Positions 40,634 to 48,591 of a DNA stretch of 64,000 nucleotides are shown here, piece after piece; the first letter of the stretch is position 1; each line of letters opens with the position of its first letter. The notes under the pieces are model-generated. The model did no database searches. It saw only the letters and a list, made by a program, of their open reading frames with translations, and was not told the DNA's origin. The position numbers and the translations under genes were made by a program. The stretch comes from Coriobacteriia bacterium. Lineage in GTDB: Bacteria; Actinomycetota; Coriobacteriia; Anaerosomatales; Anaerosomataceae. Where the stretch lies: contig JAUSOQ010000043.1 of the NCBI GenBank assembly GCA_030655755.1, forward strand, positions 124,001 through 188,000, in the 5' to 3' direction.

Positions 40634-41719
40634 ATGAGTAGCAGGAGATGGGTGCAGGTCGCCTCGGAATGGGTTCGGTCCAGACAAGGTCGATCATGTT
40701 ACCAGGGGCTGGAGCCTCGCCGCGTGTGTGGAGGCATGTGGCTGCTGCTGGCCATCACAGTGAGTGTGAGTGCACTGGGTGGGTGTACACCCGATCGCTT
40801 TCAAGGGGTCGTAGACGACGCAGGCAGAAGGGTTGAGATACCGAGTGCTCCACAGCGAATCATTGCGTTGGACTCATCATCCATCGAGATACTGTTTGGG
40901 CTGGGTCTGGGTGACAGGGTCGTGGGCCGCCCGGAGCACCTCGAGTTCCCGCCCGAGGCTCTCAAGGTTGCCGACGTCGGCGACATCAACAACCCCGACA
41001 TCGAGAAGATGGTCGGGCTCAAACCCGATTTCGTCATGATCACAAGCTCAGAGGGCTTCCGGGACTGGGTTCCTCAGGCGGAAGAATCCGGTCTGAAAGT
41101 CCTGACCTTCGACTACCCGTCCGATCTTCATGAGGTCTTCGAGCATATCAAGCAAGTCGGGAAGATGGTCGGCTCGGGTGACGCTGCTGTTACGCTCGCG
41201 AGCGATCTTCAGCACCAAGCCGATGTGGTTGCGAGTCGCGTTGAGGGCCTGTCCGAAGGCGAGAAGCCGCGAGTTCTTGTCATCACCTACTTCGGAGCCA
41301 AGCTCGGTACGTACGGCGACAGATCTCGCGAAGGAGATCTCGTGAGGCTGACCGGCGGACGAAAAGTGCTCGCCGACAGACTACCCGCCTCCGAGGGGAA
41401 GTCCGCCTATTTCGGTTACGTCAGTCCTGAAGCGGTGGTCGAACAGAACCCGCAGGTCGTTGTCGTCCTGTATTCGAAGCAGGGCGAAGACGACAAGAAA
41501 GCGGCTACCGCGGCAATCAAGCAAGTCCTGAGCACGGCGGGCTGGGGGGAGCTGGACGCAGTCAAGAATCGGCACATCTATGCGATCGACCAGCAGCTAA
41601 CGTGGGCCAATCCTCGAATCGTGCAGGGACTCGAGGCATTCTCGAGCGTCATACAGAAGACCGACAGGGTAAGGACGACGAACCACAATGAGCAAACGTC
41701 GGGGAGCCCAAGACCGTGA
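40634..41719 (+). CDS. BtuF/FecB-type periplasmic-binding lipoprotein
   Basis: A 361-aa binding protein for a metal-chelate or corrinoid importer. A hydrophobic segment LLLAITVSVSALGGC (lipobox Cys about residue 51) is followed by a class III two-lobed fold: DDAGRRVEIPSAPQRIIALD, SSIEILFGLGLGDRVVG, and NPQVVVVLYSK. The long basic N-region before the hydrophobic stretch is unusual, and GTG 40724 or ATG 40736 may be the true start. It resembles the second binding protein at 44.9 kb. It overlaps the permease by 4 bp (GTGA). The ligand could be corrinoid, heme or a siderophore. Confidence 0.85.
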   Translation: MSSRRWVQVASEWVRSRQGRSCYQGLEPRRVCGGMWLLLAITVSVSALGGCTPDRFQGVVDDAGRRVEIPSAPQRIIALDSSSIEILFGLGLGDRVVGRPEHLEFPPEALKVADVGDINNPDIEKMVGLKPDFVMITSSEGFRDWVPQAEESGLKVLTFDYPSDLHEVFEHIKQVGKMVGSGDAAVTLASDLQHQADVVASRVEGLSEGEKPRVLVITYFGAKLGTYGDRSREGDLVRLTGGRKVLADRLPASEGKSAYFGYVSPEAVVEQNPQVVVVLYSKQGEDDKKAATAAIKQVLSTAGWGELDAVKNRHIYAIDQQLTWANPRIVQGLEAFSSVIQKTDRVRTTNHNEQTSGSPRP

Positions 41720-42852
41720 GTAGGACCGGTTCGCGAGGCACCGACACTGGGTGCTCCTCACAATCCACCGAGGCGGAGGTCATCCGCACGGCCGAGCCGC
41801 GAACCAGATCCGCGACCGTGCGCTGGCTTGGGGCTGTTGCCATCATCGCGTTACCAGCGATCATGATCCCGGCCATCATGGTCGGCCCGATGAGGATTCC
41901 CGTTGCGACAGTCATCGAGATCCTGCTCGGCCACCTGCCGTTCGTGAAGTCGTTGGTCACGCCCTCTTGGAGTGTCGAGCAAGAGATCGTGGTCATGAGT
42001 CTGCGATTGCCGAGGGTGCTGCTGGCCTTCCTAGTGGGCGGGAGTCTTGCCGTGGTTGGAGCCGCGATGCAGGGTCTGTTTCGAAACCCGTTGGCTGAAC
42101 CCTACACCCTCGGAATATCTGCCGGCGCCCTTTGTGGCGTTGCACTCGCGATGGTAGCGGGTGTCGGGGTGGGAGTCTTCGGGTACTTCACGATACAGGG
42201 GATGGCCTTCGCTGGTGCCATGGGGGCGATTCTGGTCGTCTACTCCATCGCGAGAACCGGCAGCAAGGTCCGCTCAGAGACTTTGCTCTTGGCGGGCATC
42301 GCTGTCGGTTTCTTGCTGCAGGCGGTCGTCTCCTTCCTGAAGTACATGGCCCCTGCCGAGGTCACGAAGGACCTTGTTGTCTGGATCATGGGCTCGTTCT
42401 CGGCAGCAGGGTGGACCGATCTGAAGATCATGGCATTGCCGGCCATTCTGGGGGCTGGGGGGGTCATGTTGTTCTCCAAGGAGCTGAACGCCTTGTACTT
42501 CGGTGAGGAAGCCGCGGCTCACCTCGGGATCGAGATACAACTGGTCAAGCTGGCAATCCTGGTCCTGAGCGCCATCGCGACTGCGGCGAGTGTTGCGGTC
42601 AGCGGGATCATCGGTTTCGTCGGTTTGGTCGTACCCCACCTGCTCAGGATGGTTCTCGGGGCTGACCACAGGATCTTGCTCCCAGCCTGCGCCTTGGCGG
42701 GTGGCCTGTATCTCGTCGTCATAGACGCAGTGATTCGCGTGATCACGAATCCAATCGAAATGCCCATCGGCATTATCACTTCGCTCGTGGGATGCCCCTA
42801 CTTCATCTACCTGCTTAGAAAGAAGAAGACTTTCAGCTGGTGGGGTGAGTAG
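41716..42852 (+). CDS. FecCD/BtuC-type ABC permease
   Basis: A 378-aa permease with about ten membrane segments. Family motifs are LRLPRVLLAFLVGGSLAVVG, AAMQGLFRNPLAEPYTLGIS, and SGIIGFVGLVVPHLLRM, the last contacting the ATPase. The 35-residue N-terminal extension is hydrophilic. It belongs to the vitamin B12, heme or ferric-siderophore import class. It sits between its binding protein and ATPase with overlapping codons, so the three are co-translated. Confidence 0.93.
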   Translation: MSRTGSRGTDTGCSSQSTEAEVIRTAEPRTRSATVRWLGAVAIIALPAIMIPAIMVGPMRIPVATVIEILLGHLPFVKSLVTPSWSVEQEIVVMSLRLPRVLLAFLVGGSLAVVGAAMQGLFRNPLAEPYTLGISAGALCGVALAMVAGVGVGVFGYFTIQGMAFAGAMGAILVVYSIARTGSKVRSETLLLAGIAVGFLLQAVVSFLKYMAPAEVTKDLVVWIMGSFSAAGWTDLKIMALPAILGAGGVMLFSKELNALYFGEEAAAHLGIEIQLVKLAILVLSAIATAASVAVSGIIGFVGLVVPHLLRMVLGADHRILLPACALAGGLYLVVIDAVIRVITNPIEMPIGIITSLVGCPYFIYLLRKKKTFSWWGE

Positions 42853-42854
42853 TG

Positions 42855-43655
42855 ATGCTTGAAGCACAGGACGTTGAGATCGGCTACGAATCGCGGCCCG
42901 TCATACACCACGCCTCCTTCAGGCTGCATGAAGGCGAGATCAGCGGGGTGATCGGACCCAACGGAACTGGGAAGACAACCCTGCTCAAAGCGCTCAGCGC
43001 GGTTCTTCGTATCTCTGCTGGAAAGGTGGTCTGCGGGGCTGGGGCCGAGCGTCGCGACTTGCACTGCATGAGCAGAAAGGAGGTGGCTAGGCTCGTCGGC
43101 GTAGTGCCGCAGCTCGCCGAATATGGAGGCGCCTTCAAGGTTGCCGACGTCGTGCTCATGGGCCGCTATCCGCACCTCAATGGCCTCTTCTCCTTCGAGA
43201 CTCCGGCAGACATGAAGATTTGCGAGGCGTCCATGGAACTCGTGGGCGTCGGCCACCTTCACGATCGCTACATGGGTGAACTCAGTGGTGGCGAAAGGCA
43301 GCTGGTGGCCCTTTCGAGAGCACTCGCTCAGGAGACGAAGATCCTCCTGCTTGACGAACCGACGGCTCATCTCGATCCGAAGTATCAGATGACGGTCCTG
43401 GCTCTCTTGCGGAAGCTGACCAGGGACAGGCGGCTTACCACCGTCGTCGTTCTTCACGATCTCAACTTGGCGGCCCGTTTCTGCGACCGGCTACTTCTCT
43501 TGAATCGAGGATGGGTTCATGCCGTCGGCACCACGTCAGAAGTTCTGACACCCGAGAACATCGCTGATGTCTTCGAGGTCGATGCGGACGTGGCTGAGAG
43601 CTCGGATGGGTATCCGCATGTCCTGGTCAAGGGAGTCACGAATCGGTATGTCTAG
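42855..43655 (+). CDS. FecE/BtuD-type ABC ATPase
   Basis: A 266-aa ATPase. Walker A is GPNGTGKTTLLKALSAVL, the Q-loop region has GVVPQLAEYGG, the signature is GELSGGERQLVALSRALAQE, and Walker B is ILLLDEPTAHLDPKYQ. It ends with the typical LTPENIADVFEVDADV segment of the iron/B12 subgroup. It energises the permease upstream. Thirty-two bp separate its stop from the next gene, which has its own AGGAGG. Confidence 0.93.
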   Translation: MLEAQDVEIGYESRPVIHHASFRLHEGEISGVIGPNGTGKTTLLKALSAVLRISAGKVVCGAGAERRDLHCMSRKEVARLVGVVPQLAEYGGAFKVADVVLMGRYPHLNGLFSFETPADMKICEASMELVGVGHLHDRYMGELSGGERQLVALSRALAQETKILLLDEPTAHLDPKYQMTVLALLRKLTRDRRLTTVVVLHDLNLAARFCDRLLLLNRGWVHAVGTTSEVLTPENIADVFEVDADVAESSDGYPHVLVKGVTNRYV

Positions 43656-43687
43656 CAGTAGGTTTGACTGAGATAGGAGGATAGGGG

Positions 43688-44887
43688 ATGTCTAGTCGGA
43701 TGAGAGCAAGGCGGACCACGTTGGCGCTGTTCCTTGTCGGTGTGGTGGCGGTTTTCGCGGCCTCGGGCTGCGCAGGTTTAAGTGCCAGCACCAGCAAGGA
43801 ACCGGTCCAGCCGACCATTGAGCTGGTTCTTCCTGATGACTATGTGGAGGCCAACAACCTGGCCAGAGGTGCCGTCACCTCTGAGAAGATCACGAACGGG
43901 GCCGTCACCTCTGGGCAGATCGCGAACGGTGCCGTCACCTCTGAGAAGATCGCGAACGGGGCCGTCACCTCTTCGATGATAGATACCGGGGCCGTCACCT
44001 CTTCGATGATAGATACCGGGGCCGTCACCTCTGGGCAGATCGCGAACGGGGCCGTCACCTCTGGGCAGATCGCGAACGGGGCCGTCACCTCTGGGAAGAT
44101 TTTGAACCGGGCAATAACGAGGTTCGCGATTGCGATAGGCACGATTAGCACGGAGAACATTGCGAACGGTGCCATCACGACCGGCGAGATCCTGGACAAG
44201 ACGATTCGCCCCAATGACATTGCTGACGGTGCCGTAACGAGTGCCAAGATCCAGAAGGGCACGATTGGCACGGAGCACATTGCGAACGGTGCTATCACGA
44301 GCGCAAAGATCAAGGCGTGCACGATTGTCGCGGAAGACATCGCCGCCGGTGCCATCACCAATATGGAGATTGCCGAGGGGACGATCCAGACGGCGAACCT
44401 CGCAGACTACATCATCACACACGAGAAGATCGGTCCCAATGCCGTGAACTCCTATCAGATCCTCGACGGCACGATACAGACCACGGACATCGGCGCGGGT
44501 ATGGTCTGGACTATCAACCTAGACGACGCGGCCGTCACGAACGCCAAGCTGGCAACAGGTGCTGTGGCGACCAAGAACATCCAGAATGGAGCGATCACGC
44601 AGGACCTGTTGGCTTCCAGCATACCCGTCTCGTACACAGGGACGGCGAAGCTGTCGACCAGCGCGCGCGGCACCACCTCAGCGGCAATCAACTTCTCAGC
44701 CGCCAAGTTCACGTCCACCCCGATGATCATCGTTTCCCTAGGCGGCGTCAGTGATGAAAGCGCCGACATCGTGAACGTCCAAGGAATGGCAACGAGCAAT
44801 ACCGTCGGCCAGGTGGGGCTCAAGGTCATGACGGCCGGCGGGGTCGATTCGAACGCAACAGTCAACTGGGTAGCCGTCGGCCGCTAG
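43688..44887 (+). CDS. Decapeptide-repeat lipoprotein with H-type-lectin-like C-terminus
   Basis: A 399-aa predicted surface lipoprotein. A signal peptide ends at a lipobox (FAASGC, Cys about residue 27). From about residue 58 to 312 the chain is a run of 10-residue repeats of the form GAVTSxxIAN, about 25 in all, the first eight nearly identical. The last 85 residues (INFSAAKFTSTPMIIVSLGG, then ATVNWVAVGR) resemble the H-type lectin domain of discoidins, fibre tips and agglutinins. The repeats should form a beta-helical or trimeric stalk. Being inside the uptake operon, it may display a binding head; carbohydrate binding is untested. Confidence 0.78.
   Translation: MSSRMRARRTTLALFLVGVVAVFAASGCAGLSASTSKEPVQPTIELVLPDDYVEANNLARGAVTSEKITNGAVTSGQIANGAVTSEKIANGAVTSSMIDTGAVTSSMIDTGAVTSGQIANGAVTSGQIANGAVTSGKILNRAITRFAIAIGTISTENIANGAITTGEILDKTIRPNDIADGAVTSAKIQKGTIGTEHIANGAITSAKIKACTIVAEDIAAGAITNMEIAEGTIQTANLADYIITHEKIGPNAVNSYQILDGTIQTTDIGAGMVWTINLDDAAVTNAKLATGAVATKNIQNGAITQDLLASSIPVSYTGTAKLSTSARGTTSAAINFSAAKFTSTPMIIVSLGGVSDESADIVNVQGMATSNTVGQVGLKVMTAGGVDSNATVNWVAVGR
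43871..44110 (+). repeat. 30-bp tandem repeats (8 units)
   Basis: Eight head-to-tail units of 30 bp, each beginning GCCGTCACCTCT, encode the first decapeptides of the lipoprotein. Adjacent units are identical in two places (43961/43991 and 44021/44051). More diverged units continue to about 44620. Copy number may vary by slippage. Confidence 0.9.
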
Positions 44888-44938
44888 TTGCCAACACGGG
44901 GCATGTTGACACGGCCTCAACCGAAGGAGGTATTGTTC

Positions 44939-46174
44939 ATGCTTTGGTCAATGCTTACAGGAAGAAGGAAATCAGTTGCGCTCTGGTTGGCGGCTGGCAC
45001 AGCCGTGCTGGCGGTCGGGATTCTCGCCTACAGCAACGGGGCGAAGGGCGATTCCGCGAGCGAGGCGATCGCCCAGCGTGTCGTCTTCGCCGCCAAGAAT
45101 GGCGGATCACTGGACGCGTCTGGGAACGCTGATGCGTCTGGGAGCGCTGATGCGTCTGGGAACGCTGATGCGTCTGGGAACGCTGATGCGTCTGGGAACG
45201 CTGATGCGTCTGGGAGCGGAAGCGGTTCGAAGCAGGGTGCCGGGAGCTGGAACAATGTAGCGGCACCGGCCGGGAGCAGCGGCTCGTCTTCAGGGAAGTC
45301 CGGTGGCGCGGCCTCGACAACGAGGGTCATCACTGACGGCTCCGGAAGGGTCGTCGAGATTCCCGTCAAGCCCCAACGGATGATCTGCATGGACACCGCG
45401 TCCACTGAGATACTGTTCGCTTGCGGGCTTGGGGACAAAGTAGTAGGCAGGGCCGACAACCTCTCGTATCCCCCCGAAGCACTCAGTCTCCCGGGCCTTG
45501 GCTCAATGGGCACTCCGAGTCTCGAGAAGATGGTCGCGCTCAAGCCGGACTTGGTCGCTATCTCAGGCGGGGCGATCTTTCGTCGCTGGGTTCCGGAGGC
45601 CGAAAGAATCGGTCTCACGGTGCTCTCCTACGACTACCCGCTCACCATAGAGGGCATTTTCGACATGATCGAACGAGTCGGTGACATGGGTGGCGCCCCT
45701 GACAGGGCGCGTGCCATAGTAGCCAGTATTCGGACGGACATGGACAAGATCACTAGCGTCACCAAAAGGTTGTCGGTCGACAAGAAGCCAACCGTAGGGA
45801 TCGTCTACTTCGGCGCAAGCAAGATGTACACCTGGGGGGATGAGTCCCGCGAAGGTGACCTCTTGCGAGTCGCTGGCGGCAGAAACGTCTTCCCGGGCTC
45901 CACGGCGATGGGTGCAATGAGTCCGGAGTCGATGGTTGCGCAGAACCCCGACATCATCATCGGACTCTTCACGTTGGGCACCAGGACCGAGAGCCAAGCG
46001 GAGGCCGAAACCGTGCAGCAGATCAAGAATCAATCAAGTTGGCAGACCCTCAAGGCTGTGACCAACGATAGGGTCTATGCGATCCATTGGCAGCAGTGCT
46101 GGGCCGGTCCTCGGATAAAGCTGGGTCTGCAGTCATTCTTCAGGGCGATACACCCGGAGTTTGCCGGCAGTTAG
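44939..46174 (+). CDS. Second BtuF/FecB-type binding protein with a repeat linker
   Basis: A 411-aa exported protein. An N-terminal hydrophobic segment (VALWLAAGTAVLAVGILAYS) serves as signal or membrane anchor; no lipobox Cys is seen. A linker of about 50 residues contains six-residue ASGNAD repeats and SGSGS. The binding fold follows: TDGSGRVVEIPVKPQRMICM, STEILFACGLGDKVVG, GDESREGDLLRVAGG and AQNPDIIIGL. It shares the WGDESREGDLLR-like region with the first binding protein. ATG 44939 has AAGGAGG 8 nt upstream. The two may present different ligands to one permease, or act in relay through the wall. Confidence 0.85.
   Translation: MLWSMLTGRRKSVALWLAAGTAVLAVGILAYSNGAKGDSASEAIAQRVVFAAKNGGSLDASGNADASGSADASGNADASGNADASGNADASGSGSGSKQGAGSWNNVAAPAGSSGSSSGKSGGAASTTRVITDGSGRVVEIPVKPQRMICMDTASTEILFACGLGDKVVGRADNLSYPPEALSLPGLGSMGTPSLEKMVALKPDLVAISGGAIFRRWVPEAERIGLTVLSYDYPLTIEGIFDMIERVGDMGGAPDRARAIVASIRTDMDKITSVTKRLSVDKKPTVGIVYFGASKMYTWGDESREGDLLRVAGGRNVFPGSTAMGAMSPESMVAQNPDIIIGLFTLGTRTESQAEAETVQQIKNQSSWQTLKAVTNDRVYAIHWQQCWAGPRIKLGLQSFFRAIHPEFAGS
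45116..45218 (+). repeat. 18-bp tandem repeats (about 5.7 units)
   Basis: Units of GCGTCTGGGAACGCTGAT (one variant with AGC for AAC) repeat in frame from 45116 to 45205 with a partial sixth. They encode the ASGNAD linker of the second binding protein. Linker length may vary between strains. Confidence 0.9.
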
Positions 46175-46206
46175 CGATGAGCCGGAGGGTTGCCCGGCAG
46201 TAGGGG

Positions 46207-48591
46207 GTGCGTATTTTGAGGATTGCGTGCATAGTCTGGGGCTCTCAGATGCCCCTGATGATACGTGCTGCGAAGCGAATCGGCGAGATCGAGTTCTCCA
46301 TATTCTCGTCCAAGATCTTGGGGCGACAACCGGAGATGGTCGATGATGCGTTGGCGGCTATCGAAGGGGCCGACCTGGTCTTGCTGTATCGCTCGAGTGA
46401 GCCGGTCTGGGATCGGATTGAAGCCAAGGTGAGGGAGGTTGGCAAGAAGAAGCCCATCGTCTCTCTTGGGTCCGATCCGAGTTTTTGGCTTCTATCCACC
46501 GTTGAGTCCTCTGTGGTCGAGACATGCAGCGTCTATCTCACCCACGGAGGAGAGGAGAACCATGTCCAGCTGTTCAACTTCCTGGCCAGCGAGGTCTTGA
46601 AGACTGATTGTCGTTACTTGCCACCGAAACCAGAGCCCTGGGAGGGGATCTGGCACCCTCGAGCCGGCCTGCACTTTGAGCGGACCGAGGACTACCTGGC
46701 CTGGTACCAACCGAAATCGGCTCCGTTCGTGGGCTTGCTCGCAAGCCGCTCGGCCTGGCTGTCGGGAGACCTCAGCGTCGAAACAACCCTGATCGAAGAA
46801 CTGGAACGCAAGGGCCTCAATGTGATACCGGCGTTCTGCTATGCGCTGAGCGATGAGAGTCTGGGCACGAGCTCCATGGCCCGTGTCGTCGAGGACTTCT
46901 TCATCGTTGACGGTGAACCCCGGATTGACGCGCTCGTCAAGTTGGTCTTCTTCTTTCTTGACTCGGCTAGGGGAGCTTCCGGGGAGCAAGACGGCACCCT
47001 ACCTGGCGTGGGACTGCTCAAGCGTATGAACATTCCGATTTTCGAGCCCGTGACCTCCTACTATCGCACGGTCGAGGACTGGGCGGATGACGGGCAGGGC
47101 CTCTCGTCCGAGGTTGGATGGTCGATTGCGATGCCCGAGTTCGAGGGAGTGATTGAACCCCTCATCATCGGCGGCCTGAGAAAGGATCTCGATGAGGAAA
47201 CGGGCGCGCAAGTCGACACGAGGGTGCCGATAGGAGACCGATGCGCCAAGGTTGCCGCTCGTATCAGCAAGTGGTTGGCGCTGCGCAACAAGCCCGTCGA
47301 AGAGCGCAAGATAGCCTTCATTCTGCACAACAACCCGTGCGCCAGCGTGGAGGCGACCGTCGGCGCGGGGGCGCATCTCGACACCCTCGAAAGCGTATCG
47401 CGCATTCTTCACCAGATGAAGAACGCGGGGTATCGGGTCGATCCACCCGCGGACGGCAAAGCACTCATCGAGATGATCATGGAGAAGAAGGCTATCTCGG
47501 AGTTTCGCTGGACGCCCGTGGAGGAGATCGTTGCGAGAGGTGGAGCGCTTGCCTGCGTCGATGTCGACCGCTACAAAGAGTGGTTCGAACAGCTGGGTCC
47601 TGGCGTGAGAGAGAGGATCTGCGAAGCTTGGGGCGATCCCCCGGGCGAGTTGAAAGACGGGGTTCCTCCAGCCATGGTGCATGAGGGCCGCATCGTAGTC
47701 ACCGGCATAGAGCTGGGAAGCGCCGTCGTCTGCGTGCAACCGAAACGTGGATGTGCGGGCGCCCGCTGCGACGGTCAAGTCTGCAAGATCCTTCACGATC
47801 CGGACGTGCCCCCTCCACATCAGTATCTTGCGACCTATCGCTATCTGGAGGACGAGTTCGGCGCGGACGCAATAGTGCATGTGGGAACCCACGGGAATCT
47901 TGAGTTCCTGCCTGGGAAGAGTGTCGGTCTTTCCGCAGACTGCTGTCCCGACATCAACATCGGGACCCTGCCGCACCTCTACGTATACAACGCGGACAAT
48001 CCGCCCGAAGGGACGATAGCCAAGAGAAGGAGCTATGCGACGCTCGTCGATCACATGCAAACGGTCCTGGTCGAGGGCGGGCTCTACGAGAAGCTGACGG
48101 AACTCGACGAGGCCCTCGCCGAGTATGAGAAGACGCGCACCTCCGATCCAGGACGGGCTCACGTACTGCAGCACCTGATTCTGGAGGGCTTGGAGGAGGC
48201 CGATCTTCTCTCGACGCTCGGACCTGTCGAGGGACTTCCTTTCGACGAGGTGGTGAGGCGTGCTCACGACGCCCTCTCCCTCATTCGGACCACTCAGATC
48301 CAAGACGGGATGCATATCTTCGGCGACCCTCCAAAGGGAGACCGGCTCGCGGACATGATTGCGTCGATCATGCGCTACGACGACGGAGAGAAGCTCTCTC
48401 TGAGAGGCGTTGTGTTGGAGCTCATGGGGATCGATCTGGCATACGCGCTCGAGCATCAGGGCGAAGTGCACCCCGGATTCCGTATCAGTTACGGACGAAT
48501 TCTGGAGCAGAGCCAAGACCACGCGAAGGCCTTCGTGAAGGAATTCTTGGGGCTTCCGGGGGTCGAACAAGACTCAGCGATGTTGGGGTGA
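46207..48591 (+). CDS. CobN/BchH-like chelatase large subunit, N-terminal part
   Basis: A 794-aa protein equal to the first 60% of a CobN/ChlH subunit, the porphyrin- or corrin-binding part of a metal chelatase. Features are the Cys-rich PKRGCAGARCDGQVCKI (about residue 512), VHVGTHGNLEFLPGKSVGLS (about 557) and NADNPPEGTIAKRRSYATL. It is closest in style to archaeal/clostridial CobN-like proteins. TTG 46216 with GGGGG 8 nt upstream is an alternative to GTG 46207. The stop is in TGATG overlap with the C-terminal part. Substrate and direction (insertion or removal) are not decided by sequence. Confidence 0.86.
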   Translation: MRILRIACIVWGSQMPLMIRAAKRIGEIEFSIFSSKILGRQPEMVDDALAAIEGADLVLLYRSSEPVWDRIEAKVREVGKKKPIVSLGSDPSFWLLSTVESSVVETCSVYLTHGGEENHVQLFNFLASEVLKTDCRYLPPKPEPWEGIWHPRAGLHFERTEDYLAWYQPKSAPFVGLLASRSAWLSGDLSVETTLIEELERKGLNVIPAFCYALSDESLGTSSMARVVEDFFIVDGEPRIDALVKLVFFFLDSARGASGEQDGTLPGVGLLKRMNIPIFEPVTSYYRTVEDWADDGQGLSSEVGWSIAMPEFEGVIEPLIIGGLRKDLDEETGAQVDTRVPIGDRCAKVAARISKWLALRNKPVEERKIAFILHNNPCASVEATVGAGAHLDTLESVSRILHQMKNAGYRVDPPADGKALIEMIMEKKAISEFRWTPVEEIVARGGALACVDVDRYKEWFEQLGPGVRERICEAWGDPPGELKDGVPPAMVHEGRIVVTGIELGSAVVCVQPKRGCAGARCDGQVCKILHDPDVPPPHQYLATYRYLEDEFGADAIVHVGTHGNLEFLPGKSVGLSADCCPDINIGTLPHLYVYNADNPPEGTIAKRRSYATLVDHMQTVLVEGGLYEKLTELDEALAEYEKTRTSDPGRAHVLQHLILEGLEEADLLSTLGPVEGLPFDEVVRRAHDALSLIRTTQIQDGMHIFGDPPKGDRLADMIASIMRYDDGEKLSLRGVVLELMGIDLAYALEHQGEVHPGFRISYGRILEQSQDHAKAFVKEFLGLPGVEQDSAMLG

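Noticed and set aside
43871-45218. Tandem repeats considered as CRISPR arrays
   Set aside because: Units follow each other directly with no unique spacers, keep an open frame of multiples of three and encode regular peptide repeats.
46999-48570. Minus-strand frame of 523 codons opposite the CobN-like gene
   Set aside because: No recognisable motif, and the plus-strand gene is conserved throughout.
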